64,000 bases of DNA from NCBI GenBank assembly GCA_963757125.1, contig CAVWQP010000009.1, forward strand, positions 1,550,001 to 1,614,000, in the 5' to 3' direction. The notes beneath the pieces were generated by a model. It made no database searches. It was not told the origin of the DNA and saw only the letters and a program-made list of their open reading frames with translations. A program made the position numbers and the translations under genes. Positions 43,649 through 52,522 of this stretch are shown here, piece by piece (the first letter of the stretch is position 1; each line of letters starts with the position of its first letter). The stretch is from CAVVSD01 sp963757125 (lineage in GTDB: Bacteria; Actinomycetota; Thermoleophilia; Solirubrobacterales; Solirubrobacteraceae).

Positions 43649-45637
43649 CGCACGGCGAGGAAGGCCGCGACGACGCGCGGGTCGAACTGGCTGCCCGAGC
43701 CGCTCGTGATCTCGTGCATGGCCAGCGTCGGTGACATCGCCGCGCGGTAGGCGCGCGAGGAGGTCATCGCCTCCCACGAGTCGCACACCGCGACGATCCG
43801 CGCGCCGAGCGGGATGTCCTGGGCGGCGAGCCCGTCCGGGTAGCCGGCGCCGTCCCAGCGCTCGTGGCTGGAGCGCACGATCTCCGCGACGGGGGCCAGC
43901 TCGGGCGCCGCGCTGATGATGCGCTCGCCGATCACGGTGTGCTGGCGCATGTACTGCCACTCGTCGTCGGTCAGCGGGCGCGGCGCGTGCAGGATGTCGT
44001 CGGGGATCGCGATCTTGCCGATGTCGTGCAGCGCGGCGGCACGGCGGACGTGGACGAGGTCGGCGGCGCCCAGCCCCATCTCGCGGCCGACCCGCTCGGC
44101 CAGGCGCGCGACGCCGACGACGTGGTGGTGCAGCTCGCCGTCGTGCTCGCCGACGACGCCCATGAGCACGCGGTGGACGCTCTCGGCCGTGCCGGCGCGG
44201 CGGCTGCGCTTGTTCTCGTAGAGGCGGCGGTCGGCGGTCTGCAGCGCGTCGACGCTGTCGCCGCCGGCGTCGAGCCGGACCAGGCCGTAGGAGCAGCCGA
44301 TGTCGAAGCTGCCGCCGCGCTCGGTGAGCGCGTCCGCGGCGTCCATGATGAGCGCCGCGTCGAGCGGTCCGGCGGGCGCGACGACGCAGAACTCGTCGCC
44401 GCCCATGCGGTAGGCGCGACCGGCATCGCCGAGCGTCGCCATGAGGTTGCGCCCGAGGCGCTCGAGCAGCGCGTCGCCGGCGGGGTGCCCGAACGTGTCG
44501 TTGTAGGACTTGAAGCCGTCGAGATCGAACAGCGCGAGGACGTGCGGGCCCTCGGCGGCCGCGAGGTCCTCGGCGAGCGCGCGGCGGTTCGCCGAGGCCG
44601 GTCAGCGCGTCGGTCGTCGCGTCCTCCTCGCTGGCCTGGAGCATGCGCAGGTTCTCCCGGAAGGTGAGGCCGAAGCGGACGACGATCACGCCGAGCGCCG
44701 CCGACGCGAGCCACACCGCGAGGTCGTTCTGGTGCGCGTAGTGGTCGACGAAGAGGATGCAGATCGCGACCACGCCGGCGCCCGCGGGCAGGGCCAGCAT
44801 GCCGGCGCCGCGCAGGCGCCGCGCGTTCAGGCGCCGCGCCGGCTGCCAGGCCGCGAACGCGAGGAGCAGGAACGCGGCCGGCCACCCGGAGTCGAGGATC
44901 GTGTTCTGGCGATAGCTGCCGAGGGCGACCTCGTAGAGGTAGATCGCGTCGGCGATCGCGAAGACGCCGAACCCGGCTGCGACGAGCCACCAGGTCCTGC
45001 CGGCGCCGCGGCCGGCGACGGTGATGACCGCGGTGAGGAACGCGAGGAGCGCCAGGTCGCCGAGCGGGTACGCGAGGTTCGTCGCGACGGTCGGCAGGGG
45101 ACCGTCGGTGCTCGCCACGACGCCGATCACGAGCGCTGCGCCGAGCGCCGCGACAGCCAGCGCGCAGACGAGGCCGTCGAGCCAGAGTGCGGGGGAGATG
45201 CGCCCTGCGCGCGCACGCAGCAGCAGGACGAGGGCGATGTACGCGGCGGGGTAGATCGAGATGTACCCGGCATCGGAAGGGGACGGATACGGCGGGGAGG
45301 CCATGTCGGCGAGCGCGACGAGCCAGTACACGTCGGCGGCGAAGTAGCCGAGCAGGCCGACGGCGAGCACGGCCCACGCCGCACGCTCGACGCCCGAGGA
45401 GCACGCCGCGCGCAGCGCGCAGATCGCGCACGCGAGCAGCTCGACCGCGTAGTACGCGTTGTCGAGGACCGCCGGCACGGGGGACACGAACCCGAGGCTG
45501 CGGGCGAGCACCGCCACGAACGCGACGAGCGCGACCGCGAGCAGGATGCGCACGAGCTTCGGGGTGCCGGTGGCGTACACCTCCCTGCAATCGACGTGGC
45601 CCCGCCGCGCTTGAGTGGTCCTGGACGCGTCGGCGTC

Positions 45638-46066
45638 ATGATCCGAACCGTGACCACGCGCTCCGACATGCCCCACCACCTCGCCATCCCGACGCGGTGG
45701 GCCGACAACGACGTCTACGGGCACGTCAACAACGTCGAGTTCTACGCGTTCTTCGACACGGTCATCAACGCGTACCTCATCGACCCGGGTGGGCTGGACA
45801 TCCACGGCGGGGACCTGATCGGCCTGTGCGTCGAGTCGCACTGCCGGTTCGACCGGCCGCTCGCGTTCCCGGAGATCGTCGACGCCGGGATGCGCGTCGC
45901 CCACCTCGGCCGGTCGAGCGTGCGCTACGAGCTCGCGCTGTTCGGCGACGGCCACCCGGAGCCCGCCGCCGAGGGCTGGTTCGTGCACGTGTTCGTGGAC
46001 CGCGAGGGACGGCGACCGGCGGCGATCCCGGACGGGGTGCGCGCCGCGTTGCAGCGGCTGACCTGA
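45638..46066 (+). CDS. 4-hydroxybenzoyl-CoA thioesterase family protein
   Basis: This 142-residue hotdog-fold thioesterase contains the catalytic aspartate loop TRWADNDVYGHVNNVEFYAFFDTVINAYL. It then has LCVESHCRFDRPLAFPEIVDAGMRVAHLGRSSVRYELALF, typical of the 4HBT/YbgC type. It would hydrolyse an acyl-CoA, substrate unknown. The protein starts shortly before the conserved motif at ATG 45638. It is divergent from the GGDEF/HD-GYP gene and downstream of the aromatic cluster, but apparently its own transcription unit. Confidence 0.88.
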   Translation: MIRTVTTRSDMPHHLAIPTRWADNDVYGHVNNVEFYAFFDTVINAYLIDPGGLDIHGGDLIGLCVESHCRFDRPLAFPEIVDAGMRVAHLGRSSVRYELALFGDGHPEPAAEGWFVHVFVDREGRRPAAIPDGVRAALQRLT

Positions 46067-46177
46067 GCAGGGTTGCCAGTTCTCGCACCGGGATTGCGCG
46101 AACTTCCCTCATGCCGGAGAGCGCGCAGCCCGGGAGCATCCATGACACGAACTGCAAGGACGACCTGGAGGTCACCG

Positions 46178-46360
46178 ATGACCATTGCTCAGGAGCGCCG
46201 CGTCGCCGAACTGCGCCACGCCGTCGCCGAGTCGATCACCTGCCCGCCGGACCCGGATGACGGGAGCATCCTCGTGCTCGCCGAGGCCGACCGCGGCCTG
46301 CGCCTGCTCTCCGTGGACCGCGAGGGCCGCATCTCGAACGTCACGCCCGACACGGACTAG
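46178..46360 (+). CDS. hypothetical protein (60 aa)
   Basis: This small acidic protein has QERRVAELRHAVAESI followed by GSILVLAEADRGLRLLSVDREGRISNV, a helix then a beta-hairpin. There is no family I recognise. GGAGG precedes the ATG at 46178, which supports expression. Its stop shares CTAG with the convergent sigma-factor gene. The region 46067-46177 upstream has no other gene. Confidence 0.6.
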   Translation: MTIAQERRVAELRHAVAESITCPPDPDDGSILVLAEADRGLRLLSVDREGRISNVTPDTD

Positions 46361-47523
46361 ACCGCGTCCAGGCGCGACCGCAGGAACCGCCGCTCGGGCT
46401 CGGACTCCGTGAGCTCGAGCGCCCGGCGGTACGCGGTGCGCGCCTCCTCGGCTCGCCCGAGCCGGCGCAGGAGCTCGGCGCGCGTGGAGTGCAGGTAGCG
46501 GTAGCCCTCGAGGTCGAGCCGCTCCACGAGCTGCAGCGCCTCCTCCGGCGCCCCGGCCTCGGCGACCGCCACCGCGCGGTTGAGCTCCACGACCGGCGAG
46601 CCCGTGACCCGGGCCAGCTCGCCGTAGAGCACCGCCACCTCCGCCCAGTCGATCTCGGGCTCGGCCTGCAGGGACGCGATCGCGGCCTGCAGGACGTACG
46701 CGCCGCGTCCGCGCAGCGCGATCGCCCGGTCCAGGACGTCCCGGCCTTCCGTGAGCCGGGCGTCGTCCCACAGCGAGCGGTCCTGATCCGCCAGCAGGAC
46801 CAGCTCGCCGTGGGCGAATCGCGCGGCGCGCCGCGCGTCGTGGCAGAGCATGAGCGCGAGCAGCCCGTGCGGCTCGGGCTCGTCGGGCAGGAGCGCCGCG
46901 AGCACGCGCCCGAGCCGGATCGCCTCCGCCGTCAGGTCCTCCGACCGCGCGGGGGACGAGTAGCCCTCGTTGAAGACGAGGTAGACGACGGCGAGCACCG
47001 CCGCGAGGCGGTCGGGGAGCAGGTGCGCCGCGGGTACCGCGAAGGGGATCCCGGCGTCGCGGATCTTGAGCTTGGCGCGCGAGAGCCGCCGCTTCATCGT
47101 CTCGGGCGCGACCAGGAGCGCGCGTGCGATCTCCTCGGTCGTCAGCCCGCCGAGCGCGCGCAGCGTCAGCGCGACCTGCGCCTCCAGCGCGAGGGCGGGG
47201 TGGCAGCACGCGAAGATGAGCTCGAGGCGCTCGTCCTCGATCACGGTGGGCTCGGGCTCGTCCAGCACCGGCTGCGGCACCTCCAGGAGCCGTGTCTTGG
47301 CCGCGAGCGTGCGCTCCCGGCGTATGCGGTCGATGGCGCGGTTGCGCGCCGTCGTGACGAGCCAGGCGCCGGGGTTCTCCGGCGTGCCGTCCCGCGGCCA
47401 CCGCTCGGCAGCGATCGCGAACGCCTCCTGGGCGGCGTCCTCGGCGAGGTCGAGATCGCCGAGGTAGCCGGCCAAGGAGGCGACGACGCGCCCCCACTCG
47501 TCGCGGAAGACGCGCTCGATCAG
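46357..47523 (-). CDS. ECF42-type RNA polymerase sigma factor
   Basis: This 388-residue sigma factor has region 2 (IERVFRDEWGRVVASLAGYLGDLDLAEDAAQEAFAIAAERW, RNRAIDRIRRERTL) and region 4 (LTLRALGGLTTEEIARALLVAPETMKRRLSRAKLKIR). A long C-terminal helical TPR-like extension ends RAYRRALELTESEPERRFL-type. That architecture, plus the DGPF/YCII gene directly upstream, identifies the ECF42 group. The extension, not an anti-sigma factor, is thought to control activity. No ATG, GTG or TTG fits; CTG at 47523 overlaps the upstream stop as CTGA and starts at the conserved IERVFRDEW. Transcription and translation are thus coupled to the YCII gene. Confidence 0.88.
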   Translation of the reverse strand: MIERVFRDEWGRVVASLAGYLGDLDLAEDAAQEAFAIAAERWPRDGTPENPGAWLVTTARNRAIDRIRRERTLAAKTRLLEVPQPVLDEPEPTVIEDERLELIFACCHPALALEAQVALTLRALGGLTTEEIARALLVAPETMKRRLSRAKLKIRDAGIPFAVPAAHLLPDRLAAVLAVVYLVFNEGYSSPARSEDLTAEAIRLGRVLAALLPDEPEPHGLLALMLCHDARRAARFAHGELVLLADQDRSLWDDARLTEGRDVLDRAIALRGRGAYVLQAAIASLQAEPEIDWAEVAVLYGELARVTGSPVVELNRAVAVAEAGAPEEALQLVERLDLEGYRYLHSTRAELLRRLGRAEEARTAYRRALELTESEPERRFLRSRLDAV

Positions 47524-47864
47524 CGTGCGTACTCCACGAGCGCGCGGATCTCGACGGAGCCGCCCATCCGGGTGGCGGGGATGCGCTCGGCGACCTCGAT
47601 CGCCGCGTCGAGATCGGGCGCCTCGAGCAGGAACCACCCGCCGAAGACCTCCTTCGTCTCCGCGAACGGCCCGTCGGTCAGGAGCGTCCGGCCGTCGTCC
47701 ATCCGCACCGTGGTGGCGGTGGCGGCGGGCTGCAGCCGCCCGCCGTCCACGACGCGCGGGTCGTCGCGGATCGCGAAGTACTCGGCGGTGAGCGCCTGGA
47801 GCTCCTCCGGCCCGAGCCCGTCGTACGTCCCGGGCAGCTCGTTGATCAGCAGTGCGTAGCGCAT
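47520..47864 (-). CDS. YCII/DGPF family protein (ECF42 partner)
   Basis: This 114-residue protein of the YCII fold begins MRYALLINELPGTYDGL and has the family signature TLLTDGPFAETKEVFGGWFLLEAPDLDAAIEVAERIP. It ends ALVEYAR. DGPF proteins are standard neighbours of ECF42 sigma factors and are sometimes their regulon targets. GGAGG precedes the ATG. Its stop overlaps the sigma-factor start. Enzymatic activity is unknown. Confidence 0.9.
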   Translation of the reverse strand: MRYALLINELPGTYDGLGPEELQALTAEYFAIRDDPRVVDGGRLQPAATATTVRMDDGRTLLTDGPFAETKEVFGGWFLLEAPDLDAAIEVAERIPATRMGGSVEIRALVEYAR

Positions 47865-47967
47865 GTGGTTCGCCTCCATCGGCTCAGGGTGCATCTTCGC
47901 CACGACGACGAACGGGGATGACGGGAGGGGACAGCGTCGCGCGCGGTCCTCCGCAAGAATGCCGGTC

Positions 47968-49221
47968 ATGAGCACCTCCGCCGGCTCCGTGCTGCGCGTC
48001 GACGCCGATCCTGCCGAGATGGGCGTGGACCCGGCGCGCCTCGAGCGACTCGATCGCCACTTCCGGCGCTACGTCGACGACGGCCGGCTGCCGGGATGGC
48101 TCGTCGCGGTCGTGCGCCACGGACGGGTCGTCCATCTGCAGACCGCCGGGCGCCGCGACATCGAGGCCGACCTGCCGGTCGAGACCGACACGCTCTGGCG
48201 CATCTACTCGATGACGAAGCCGATCACCTCCGTCGCGGCCATGATGCTGTGGGAGGAGGGGGCGTTCGAGCTGAAGGACCCGGTCGCCCGCTTCATCCCG
48301 TCCTTCGCCGACGCGCGGGTGTGGAACGGCGGCAACGCGCTCAAGCCGGTCACCGTGCCGCAGGTCGAGCCGATGCGCATCTGGCACCTGCTCACGCACA
48401 CCGCGGGGCTCACCTACGGCTTCCACCACGCGCACTCCGTCGACCGGCTGTACCGCGAGGCCGGGTTCGAGTGGGGGGCGCCCCCTGGGCTGGACCTCGA
48501 GGGCGTCTGCGACGTGTGGGCCGGGATGCCGCTCCTGTTCCAGCCTGGTAGCGAGTGGAACTACTCCGTGGCCACCGACGTGCTCGGGCGCGTCGTCGAG
48601 GTCGCCTCCGGCCAGTCGCTGGACGCGTTCTTCGCCGAGCGCATCCTCGGGCCCCTCGGGATGCACGACACCTCCTTCGCGCTGCGCGACGGGGACGTCC
48701 AGCGCCTCGCCGCGCTCTACTCGCCCGACCCGGGGACCGGGATGGCGGCGCGCAACGAGGTGCTCGGGCAGGCGGCGTTCGCGCCGCCCGCGTTCCTCTC
48801 CGGCGGCGGGGGCCTGCTCTCGACGGCGCACGACTACCTGCGCTTCATGCGGATGCTGCTCGGCGGCGGCGAGCTGGACGGGGTGCGGCTGCTCGGGCCC
48901 CGGACCGTCGCGTACATGGGCCGCAACCACCTGCCCGGCGGCGCGGATCTGGAGGCGTTCGGGCGCCAGCTCTTCTCCGAGAGCGCGTTCGACGGCATCG
49001 GCTTCGGCCTCGGCTTCAGCGTCGTCGTGGACCCGTCGGCGGGCAAGGTGCCGAGCTCGCTCGGGGAGATGGCCTGGGGCGGCGCGGCGAGCACCGCGTT
49101 CTACCTCGACCCGCTCGAGGACCTCGGCGTGATCTTCCTCACCCAACTGCTGCCGTCGAGCACGCACGCGGGGATCCGGCCGCAGCTGCGGCAGCTCGTG
49201 GCCCAGGCACTGGTGGACTGA
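47968..49221 (+). CDS. serine beta-lactamase-like hydrolase (class C/esterase family)
   Basis: This 417-residue cytoplasmic protein of the beta-lactamase/DD-peptidase-like family has the SxxK nucleophile in RIYSMTKPITSVAAMML (about residue 80) and a Tyr motif in WNYSVATDVLGRVVE. A WGGAAS box replaces KTG. These are features of the esterase-like members (EstB, LovD type). No signal peptide is visible, which argues against cell-wall or antibiotic action. The likely reaction is ester, lactone or amide hydrolysis or acyl transfer. ATG at 47959 or 47968 is possible. The downstream VOC gene follows after three bases. Confidence 0.88.
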   Translation: MSTSAGSVLRVDADPAEMGVDPARLERLDRHFRRYVDDGRLPGWLVAVVRHGRVVHLQTAGRRDIEADLPVETDTLWRIYSMTKPITSVAAMMLWEEGAFELKDPVARFIPSFADARVWNGGNALKPVTVPQVEPMRIWHLLTHTAGLTYGFHHAHSVDRLYREAGFEWGAPPGLDLEGVCDVWAGMPLLFQPGSEWNYSVATDVLGRVVEVASGQSLDAFFAERILGPLGMHDTSFALRDGDVQRLAALYSPDPGTGMAARNEVLGQAAFAPPAFLSGGGGLLSTAHDYLRFMRMLLGGGELDGVRLLGPRTVAYMGRNHLPGGADLEAFGRQLFSESAFDGIGFGLGFSVVVDPSAGKVPSSLGEMAWGGAASTAFYLDPLEDLGVIFLTQLLPSSTHAGIRPQLRQLVAQALVD

Positions 49222-49224
49222 CCG

Positions 49225-49590
49225 GTGCTGCACCACGCGACGCTCGAGGTCCCCAAGGACCGCTGGAACGACTGCATCGCCTTCTGGGGCCTGCTCGGCT
49301 TCGCGCCCATGCAGCCGCCGGTCCCGCTGCGCGGGCGCTTCACCTGGGTCGCGCGCGGCGGGACCCAGATCCACCTGGCGGACGTCGAGACGCCGATCGT
49401 CGCCGACGTCGGCCACATCGCCGTCCTCGTACCGGACTACGCGGGGTCGATCACGGCCCTGCGCGAGGCCGGGTACGAGGTGAACCCGGGCTCGAACGCC
49501 TGGGACGCCGAGCGCGTCTTCGTGCGCGATCCGGTGGGACACCTGATCGAGATCATGTCGGCGCCGCCCGTCGGCCCGTTCACGGACTGA
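49225..49590 (+). CDS. VOC family (glyoxalase-like) protein
   Basis: This 121-residue single-module vicinal oxygen chelate protein has MLHHATLEVPKDRWNDCIAFWGLLGF, TWVARGGTQIHLADVE, GHIAVLVPDYAGSITALREAGY and VFVRDPVGHLIEIMSA. The paired beta-alpha-beta-beta-beta units give a metal site made of His and Glu. The substrate is unknown. It follows the beta-lactamase-like gene by three bases and precedes folD by 14, so it lies in a long co-directional block running to 53.6 kb. Confidence 0.85.
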   Translation: MLHHATLEVPKDRWNDCIAFWGLLGFAPMQPPVPLRGRFTWVARGGTQIHLADVETPIVADVGHIAVLVPDYAGSITALREAGYEVNPGSNAWDAERVFVRDPVGHLIEIMSAPPVGPFTD

Positions 49591-49604
49591 GGGGAGTTCA
49601 GAGA

Positions 49605-50492
49605 GTGCTGATCGACGGCCGGGCCATCGCCCTGGAGCTGAAGGAGACGCTGCGCGAGGAACTCGCCGCACTCGACCGCCCCGTGGGCATCGCGACGCTG
49701 CTCGTCGGCGACGACCTCGGAGCACAGGTCTACCAGCGCAGGATCGACCGCGGCGCGAAGGAGATCGGCATCGGCTCCCGCGTCGAGAACATGCCGGCCG
49801 ACTCGACCCTGGGCCAGGTCATCGGGAAGATCGCCGAGCTCGACGCGGACCCCGAGATCAGCGGGATCCTCGTGCTGCGACCGCTGCCGCCGCACCTGCC
49901 GGAGTCGCGCGTGTTCAGCGCGCTGCCGGTGCTGAAGGACGTCGAGGCGCTGCATCCGACGAACGCCGGTCTGCTGTCGCTGGGGATGCCGCGCTTCATC
50001 CCGTCGACGCCGGCGGCCGCGTTCCACATGCTCGACCGGCACACCCGCCAGATGGGCCGTGACCCGGAGACCGCCTACGACGGCGTCGACCTCGTGCTCG
50101 TGGGGCGGTCGAACAACGTCGGCAAGCCGGCCGCGATCCTCGGGCTGCAGCGCAACGCGACGGTCATCTCCGCCCACAAGCACACCGCCGATGCCGGGCG
50201 CCTCGTCGAGCACACCCGCGACGCGGACATCCTCATCGTCGCGGTGGGCGTACCGCACCTCATCACCGGGGACATGGTGAAGGAGGGTGCGATCATCGTC
50301 GACATCGGCATCAACGCCACCGAGGGGCCGGACGGCAAGGTCGTGCTGACCGGCGACATCGACACCGAGACGGTCGAGCCCGTCGTCGAGGCGGTGTCGC
50401 CGGTGCCGGGCGGCGTCGGCCCGATCACCGACGTCTGGGTGCTGCGCAACACCGTGCTCGCGGCACGCATCAACGAGCCGCGGTCGGGCTGA
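49605..50492 (+). CDS. folD: FolD-like protein with substituted cyclohydrolase residues
   Basis: This 295-residue protein aligns end to end with methylenetetrahydrofolate dehydrogenase/cyclohydrolase. It has LIDGRAIALELKETLREEL, IATLLVGDDLGAQVY, GILVLRPLPP, KDVEALHPTNAGLL, the Rossmann segment LVLVGRSNNVGKPAAILGL, ADILIVAVGVPHLI and the C-terminal signature SPVPGGVGPITDVWVL. The usual YxxxK is YQRRI, the active-site Gln before PLP is Leu (LVLRPLP) and KDVDG is KDVEA. Three catalytic positions therefore differ from canonical FolD. NAD(P) binding appears intact. It may keep only dehydrogenase activity or act on another substrate. GTG with GGGGAG upstream. Confidence 0.85.
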   Translation: MLIDGRAIALELKETLREELAALDRPVGIATLLVGDDLGAQVYQRRIDRGAKEIGIGSRVENMPADSTLGQVIGKIAELDADPEISGILVLRPLPPHLPESRVFSALPVLKDVEALHPTNAGLLSLGMPRFIPSTPAAAFHMLDRHTRQMGRDPETAYDGVDLVLVGRSNNVGKPAAILGLQRNATVISAHKHTADAGRLVEHTRDADILIVAVGVPHLITGDMVKEGAIIVDIGINATEGPDGKVVLTGDIDTETVEPVVEAVSPVPGGVGPITDVWVLRNTVLAARINEPRSG

Positions 50493-50497
50493 TCGCC

Positions 50498-51484
50498 ATG
50501 CTCGCCGCGCGCTACGACACCTCGGGTCCCGAGCAGGGGCGCATCCGCATCGAGGACGTTCCGGTGCCGGAGCCAGGGCCGGGCGAGGTCCTCGTCCGCG
50601 TGGAGGTCTCCGGCGTCAACCCGACGGACTGGAAGACGCGCACGACGGGCGGGCTCACCGCCGGGGGCTTCGACGTCATCGTCCCCAACCAGGACGGCGC
50701 CGGCGAGCTCGAGGCGGTCGGCCCCGGGGTCGACCACGCGCGCGTCGGCGAGCTCGTGTGGCTCTACGAGTGCCAGTGGCAGCGGGCGCAGGGCTCGGCG
50801 GCGCAGTTCATCGTGCTGCCCGAGCATCAGGCCGTCCCGCTCCCCGAGCGCGCGACGCTCGAGGACGGCGCGGGCATCGGGATCCCGGCGATGACGGCCC
50901 ACCGCGCCCTGTTCGCGGACGGCCCGATCGACGGGGACGCGGTGCTCGTGCACGGCGGCGCCGGCGCGGTCGGGCACGCCGCGATCCAGCTCGCGGTCCG
51001 CCGCGGCGCCCGGGTCGCCGCGACCGTCAGCTCGGCGGAGAAGGCGCGGCTCGCGAGCGAGGCGGGCGCGGACCTGGTCGTGAACTACCGCGAGGAGGAC
51101 GTCGTCGCGGCCCTGAAGGCGTGGGCGCCCGACGGGGTGGACCGGATCGTGGAGGTCGCGATCTCGGCCAACCTCGAGACGGACGGGGCGGTCCTCGCGC
51201 CGTACGGGACGATCGCGACGTACGGCGCGCCCGACGGCCCGCTGCCGCCCTCGCGCGACCTCATCGCCAAGAACGCGCGCATCGACTTCGTCCTCGTCTA
51301 CACGATGCCCGACGAGGCCAAGCGCGACGCCGTCGCGGAGATCACGGAGGCGCTGACGGAGGGCACGCTGCGGCCCCTGCCGGTCCGGCGCTTCCCGCTC
51401 GAGGAGACCCAGGCGGCGCACGAGGCCGTCGAGGGAGGGTTCATCGGCAAGGTGCTCATCGACGTCCCGCAGCCGCAGGCATGA
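50498..51484 (+). CDS. NADPH:quinone reductase-like zinc-independent MDR oxidoreductase
   Basis: This 328-residue medium-chain dehydrogenase/reductase without zinc ligands has VPVPEPGPGEVLVRVEVSGVNPTDWKTR, IPAMTAHRALFADGPI, the cofactor motif VLVHGGAGAVGHAAIQLAVRRGARVAAT and GADLVVNYREEDV. The C-terminus reads FPLEETQAAHEAVEGGFIGKVLID. It would reduce quinones or enones with NADPH. It starts five nt after folD, and its stop overlaps the peroxiredoxin start by ATGA. That suggests a redox-defence grouping. Confidence 0.9.
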   Translation: MLAARYDTSGPEQGRIRIEDVPVPEPGPGEVLVRVEVSGVNPTDWKTRTTGGLTAGGFDVIVPNQDGAGELEAVGPGVDHARVGELVWLYECQWQRAQGSAAQFIVLPEHQAVPLPERATLEDGAGIGIPAMTAHRALFADGPIDGDAVLVHGGAGAVGHAAIQLAVRRGARVAATVSSAEKARLASEAGADLVVNYREEDVVAALKAWAPDGVDRIVEVAISANLETDGAVLAPYGTIATYGAPDGPLPPSRDLIAKNARIDFVLVYTMPDEAKRDAVAEITEALTEGTLRPLPVRRFPLEETQAAHEAVEGGFIGKVLIDVPQPQA

Positions 51485-52050
51485 CGAGCTTCGACCCGAC
51501 CCGGCTGCCGGCCGATCTGCCCGCCCCGGTCGACGACGGTGCCGCCGACCACCTCGTGGCCGTCGTGCTGCCCGACGTCACGCTGCCGGCGACGGACGGG
51601 ACGTCCGTGCGGCTCACGGAGCTCGGCCCGGGCCGCACGGTGATCTACGCATACCCGATGACCGGGACGCCGGGCGTCGAACCGCCCGACGGCTGGGACT
51701 CGATCCCCGGGGCGCGCGGGTGCACGCCGGAGAGCTGCGGGTTCCGCGACCACCACGCCGAGCTGGCCGAGGCGGGCGCCGCGGTCCTCGGTCTGTCGAC
51801 GCAGCCGACCGACGTGCAGCGCGAGGCCGCCGAGCGGCTGGGGCTGCCGTTCGCGCTGCTCTCGGACGCCGGGCTGGAGCTGGCGACCGCGCTCGTGCTG
51901 CCGACGATGGTCGTCGAGGGCACGACGATGATCCGCCGCCTGACGCTCGTCGTGAGCGACGGCCGCATCGAGCACGTCTTCTTTCCCGTCTTCCCGCCCG
52001 ACACCCACGCGGCCGAGGTCCTCGCCTGGTTGCGCGATCATCCGCGCTGA
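51481..52050 (+). CDS. peroxiredoxin-like thiol peroxidase
   Basis: This 189-residue AhpC/TSA-type protein has VVLPDVTLPATDGTSVRLTEL, TVIYAYPMTGTP and the redox site GARGCTPESCGFRDHHAELAE with cysteines five residues apart. FALLSDAGLELATALVLPTM follows. This resembles the Prx-like group in which the first cysteine is peroxidatic (TPxxCxFRD pattern). It reduces peroxides with thioredoxin or a small thiol. It overlaps the quinone reductase gene by ATGA. Confidence 0.87.
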   Translation: MTSFDPTRLPADLPAPVDDGAADHLVAVVLPDVTLPATDGTSVRLTELGPGRTVIYAYPMTGTPGVEPPDGWDSIPGARGCTPESCGFRDHHAELAEAGAAVLGLSTQPTDVQREAAERLGLPFALLSDAGLELATALVLPTMVVEGTTMIRRLTLVVSDGRIEHVFFPVFPPDTHAAEVLAWLRDHPR

Positions 52051-52051
52051 G

Positions 52052-52522
52052 ATGGCCGACGGCATCGAGATCGAGCGCAAGTTCCTCGTCGAGGCGCTGC
52101 CGCCCGACCTCGACTGGCTCGACGAGCGCCCGCTGCGCCAGGGCTACGTCGCGCTCGACGGCCACACGGAGGTCCGCGTCCGCGACGACGACGGCTCCTG
52201 GCGGCTGACGATCAAGCACGGCGGCGGGCGCCGCCGCGTCGAGGAGGACATGGAGGTCGACGCCCGGCGCGGCGAGGCGCTCTGGGGCCTCACCGAGGGC
52301 CGGCGGGTGGAGAAGCGGCGGCGGCGCATCGCGTACGGTGCCGCGATGGTCGAGGTCGACGAGTACGAGGGCGATCTGCGCGGCCTCCTCGTCGCCGAGG
52401 TGGAGTTCGACGACGAGGCCGCATCGGACGCGTTCACGGCGCCGGACTGGTTCGGCCCGGAGGTCACCGAGGACGACCGCTACAAGAACCGCGCGCTCGC
52501 GGTCGACGGGCGGCCCGCGTGA
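52052..52522 (+). CDS. CYTH domain protein (triphosphate tunnel metalloenzyme)
   Basis: This 156-residue tunnel-fold protein has the signature EIERKFLV (ExExK), EVRVRDDDGSWRLTIKHGGG, VEKRRRRIAYGAAMVEVDEYEGDLRGLLVAEVEFDDE and TEDDRYKNRALA. Alternating charged residues bind triphosphate and metal. Such proteins hydrolyse inorganic or organic triphosphates or synthesise cAMP. The pairing with a CHAD gene points to polyphosphate-related chemistry. It overlaps the CHAD gene by GTGA. Confidence 0.92.
   Translation: MADGIEIERKFLVEALPPDLDWLDERPLRQGYVALDGHTEVRVRDDDGSWRLTIKHGGGRRRVEEDMEVDARRGEALWGLTEGRRVEKRRRRIAYGAAMVEVDEYEGDLRGLLVAEVEFDDEAASDAFTAPDWFGPEVTEDDRYKNRALAVDGRPA

Noticed and set aside
44585..44600. 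Programmed +1 frameshift in the GGDEF/HD-GYP gene
   Set aside because: No slippery codon or in-frame stop typical of programmed +1 sites, and similar insertions occur in unrelated genes of the window. Error or decay is simpler.
47968..49221. Antibiotic-resistance beta-lactamase
   Set aside because: It has no signal peptide and the KTG box is replaced by WGG, as in esterase-like members.
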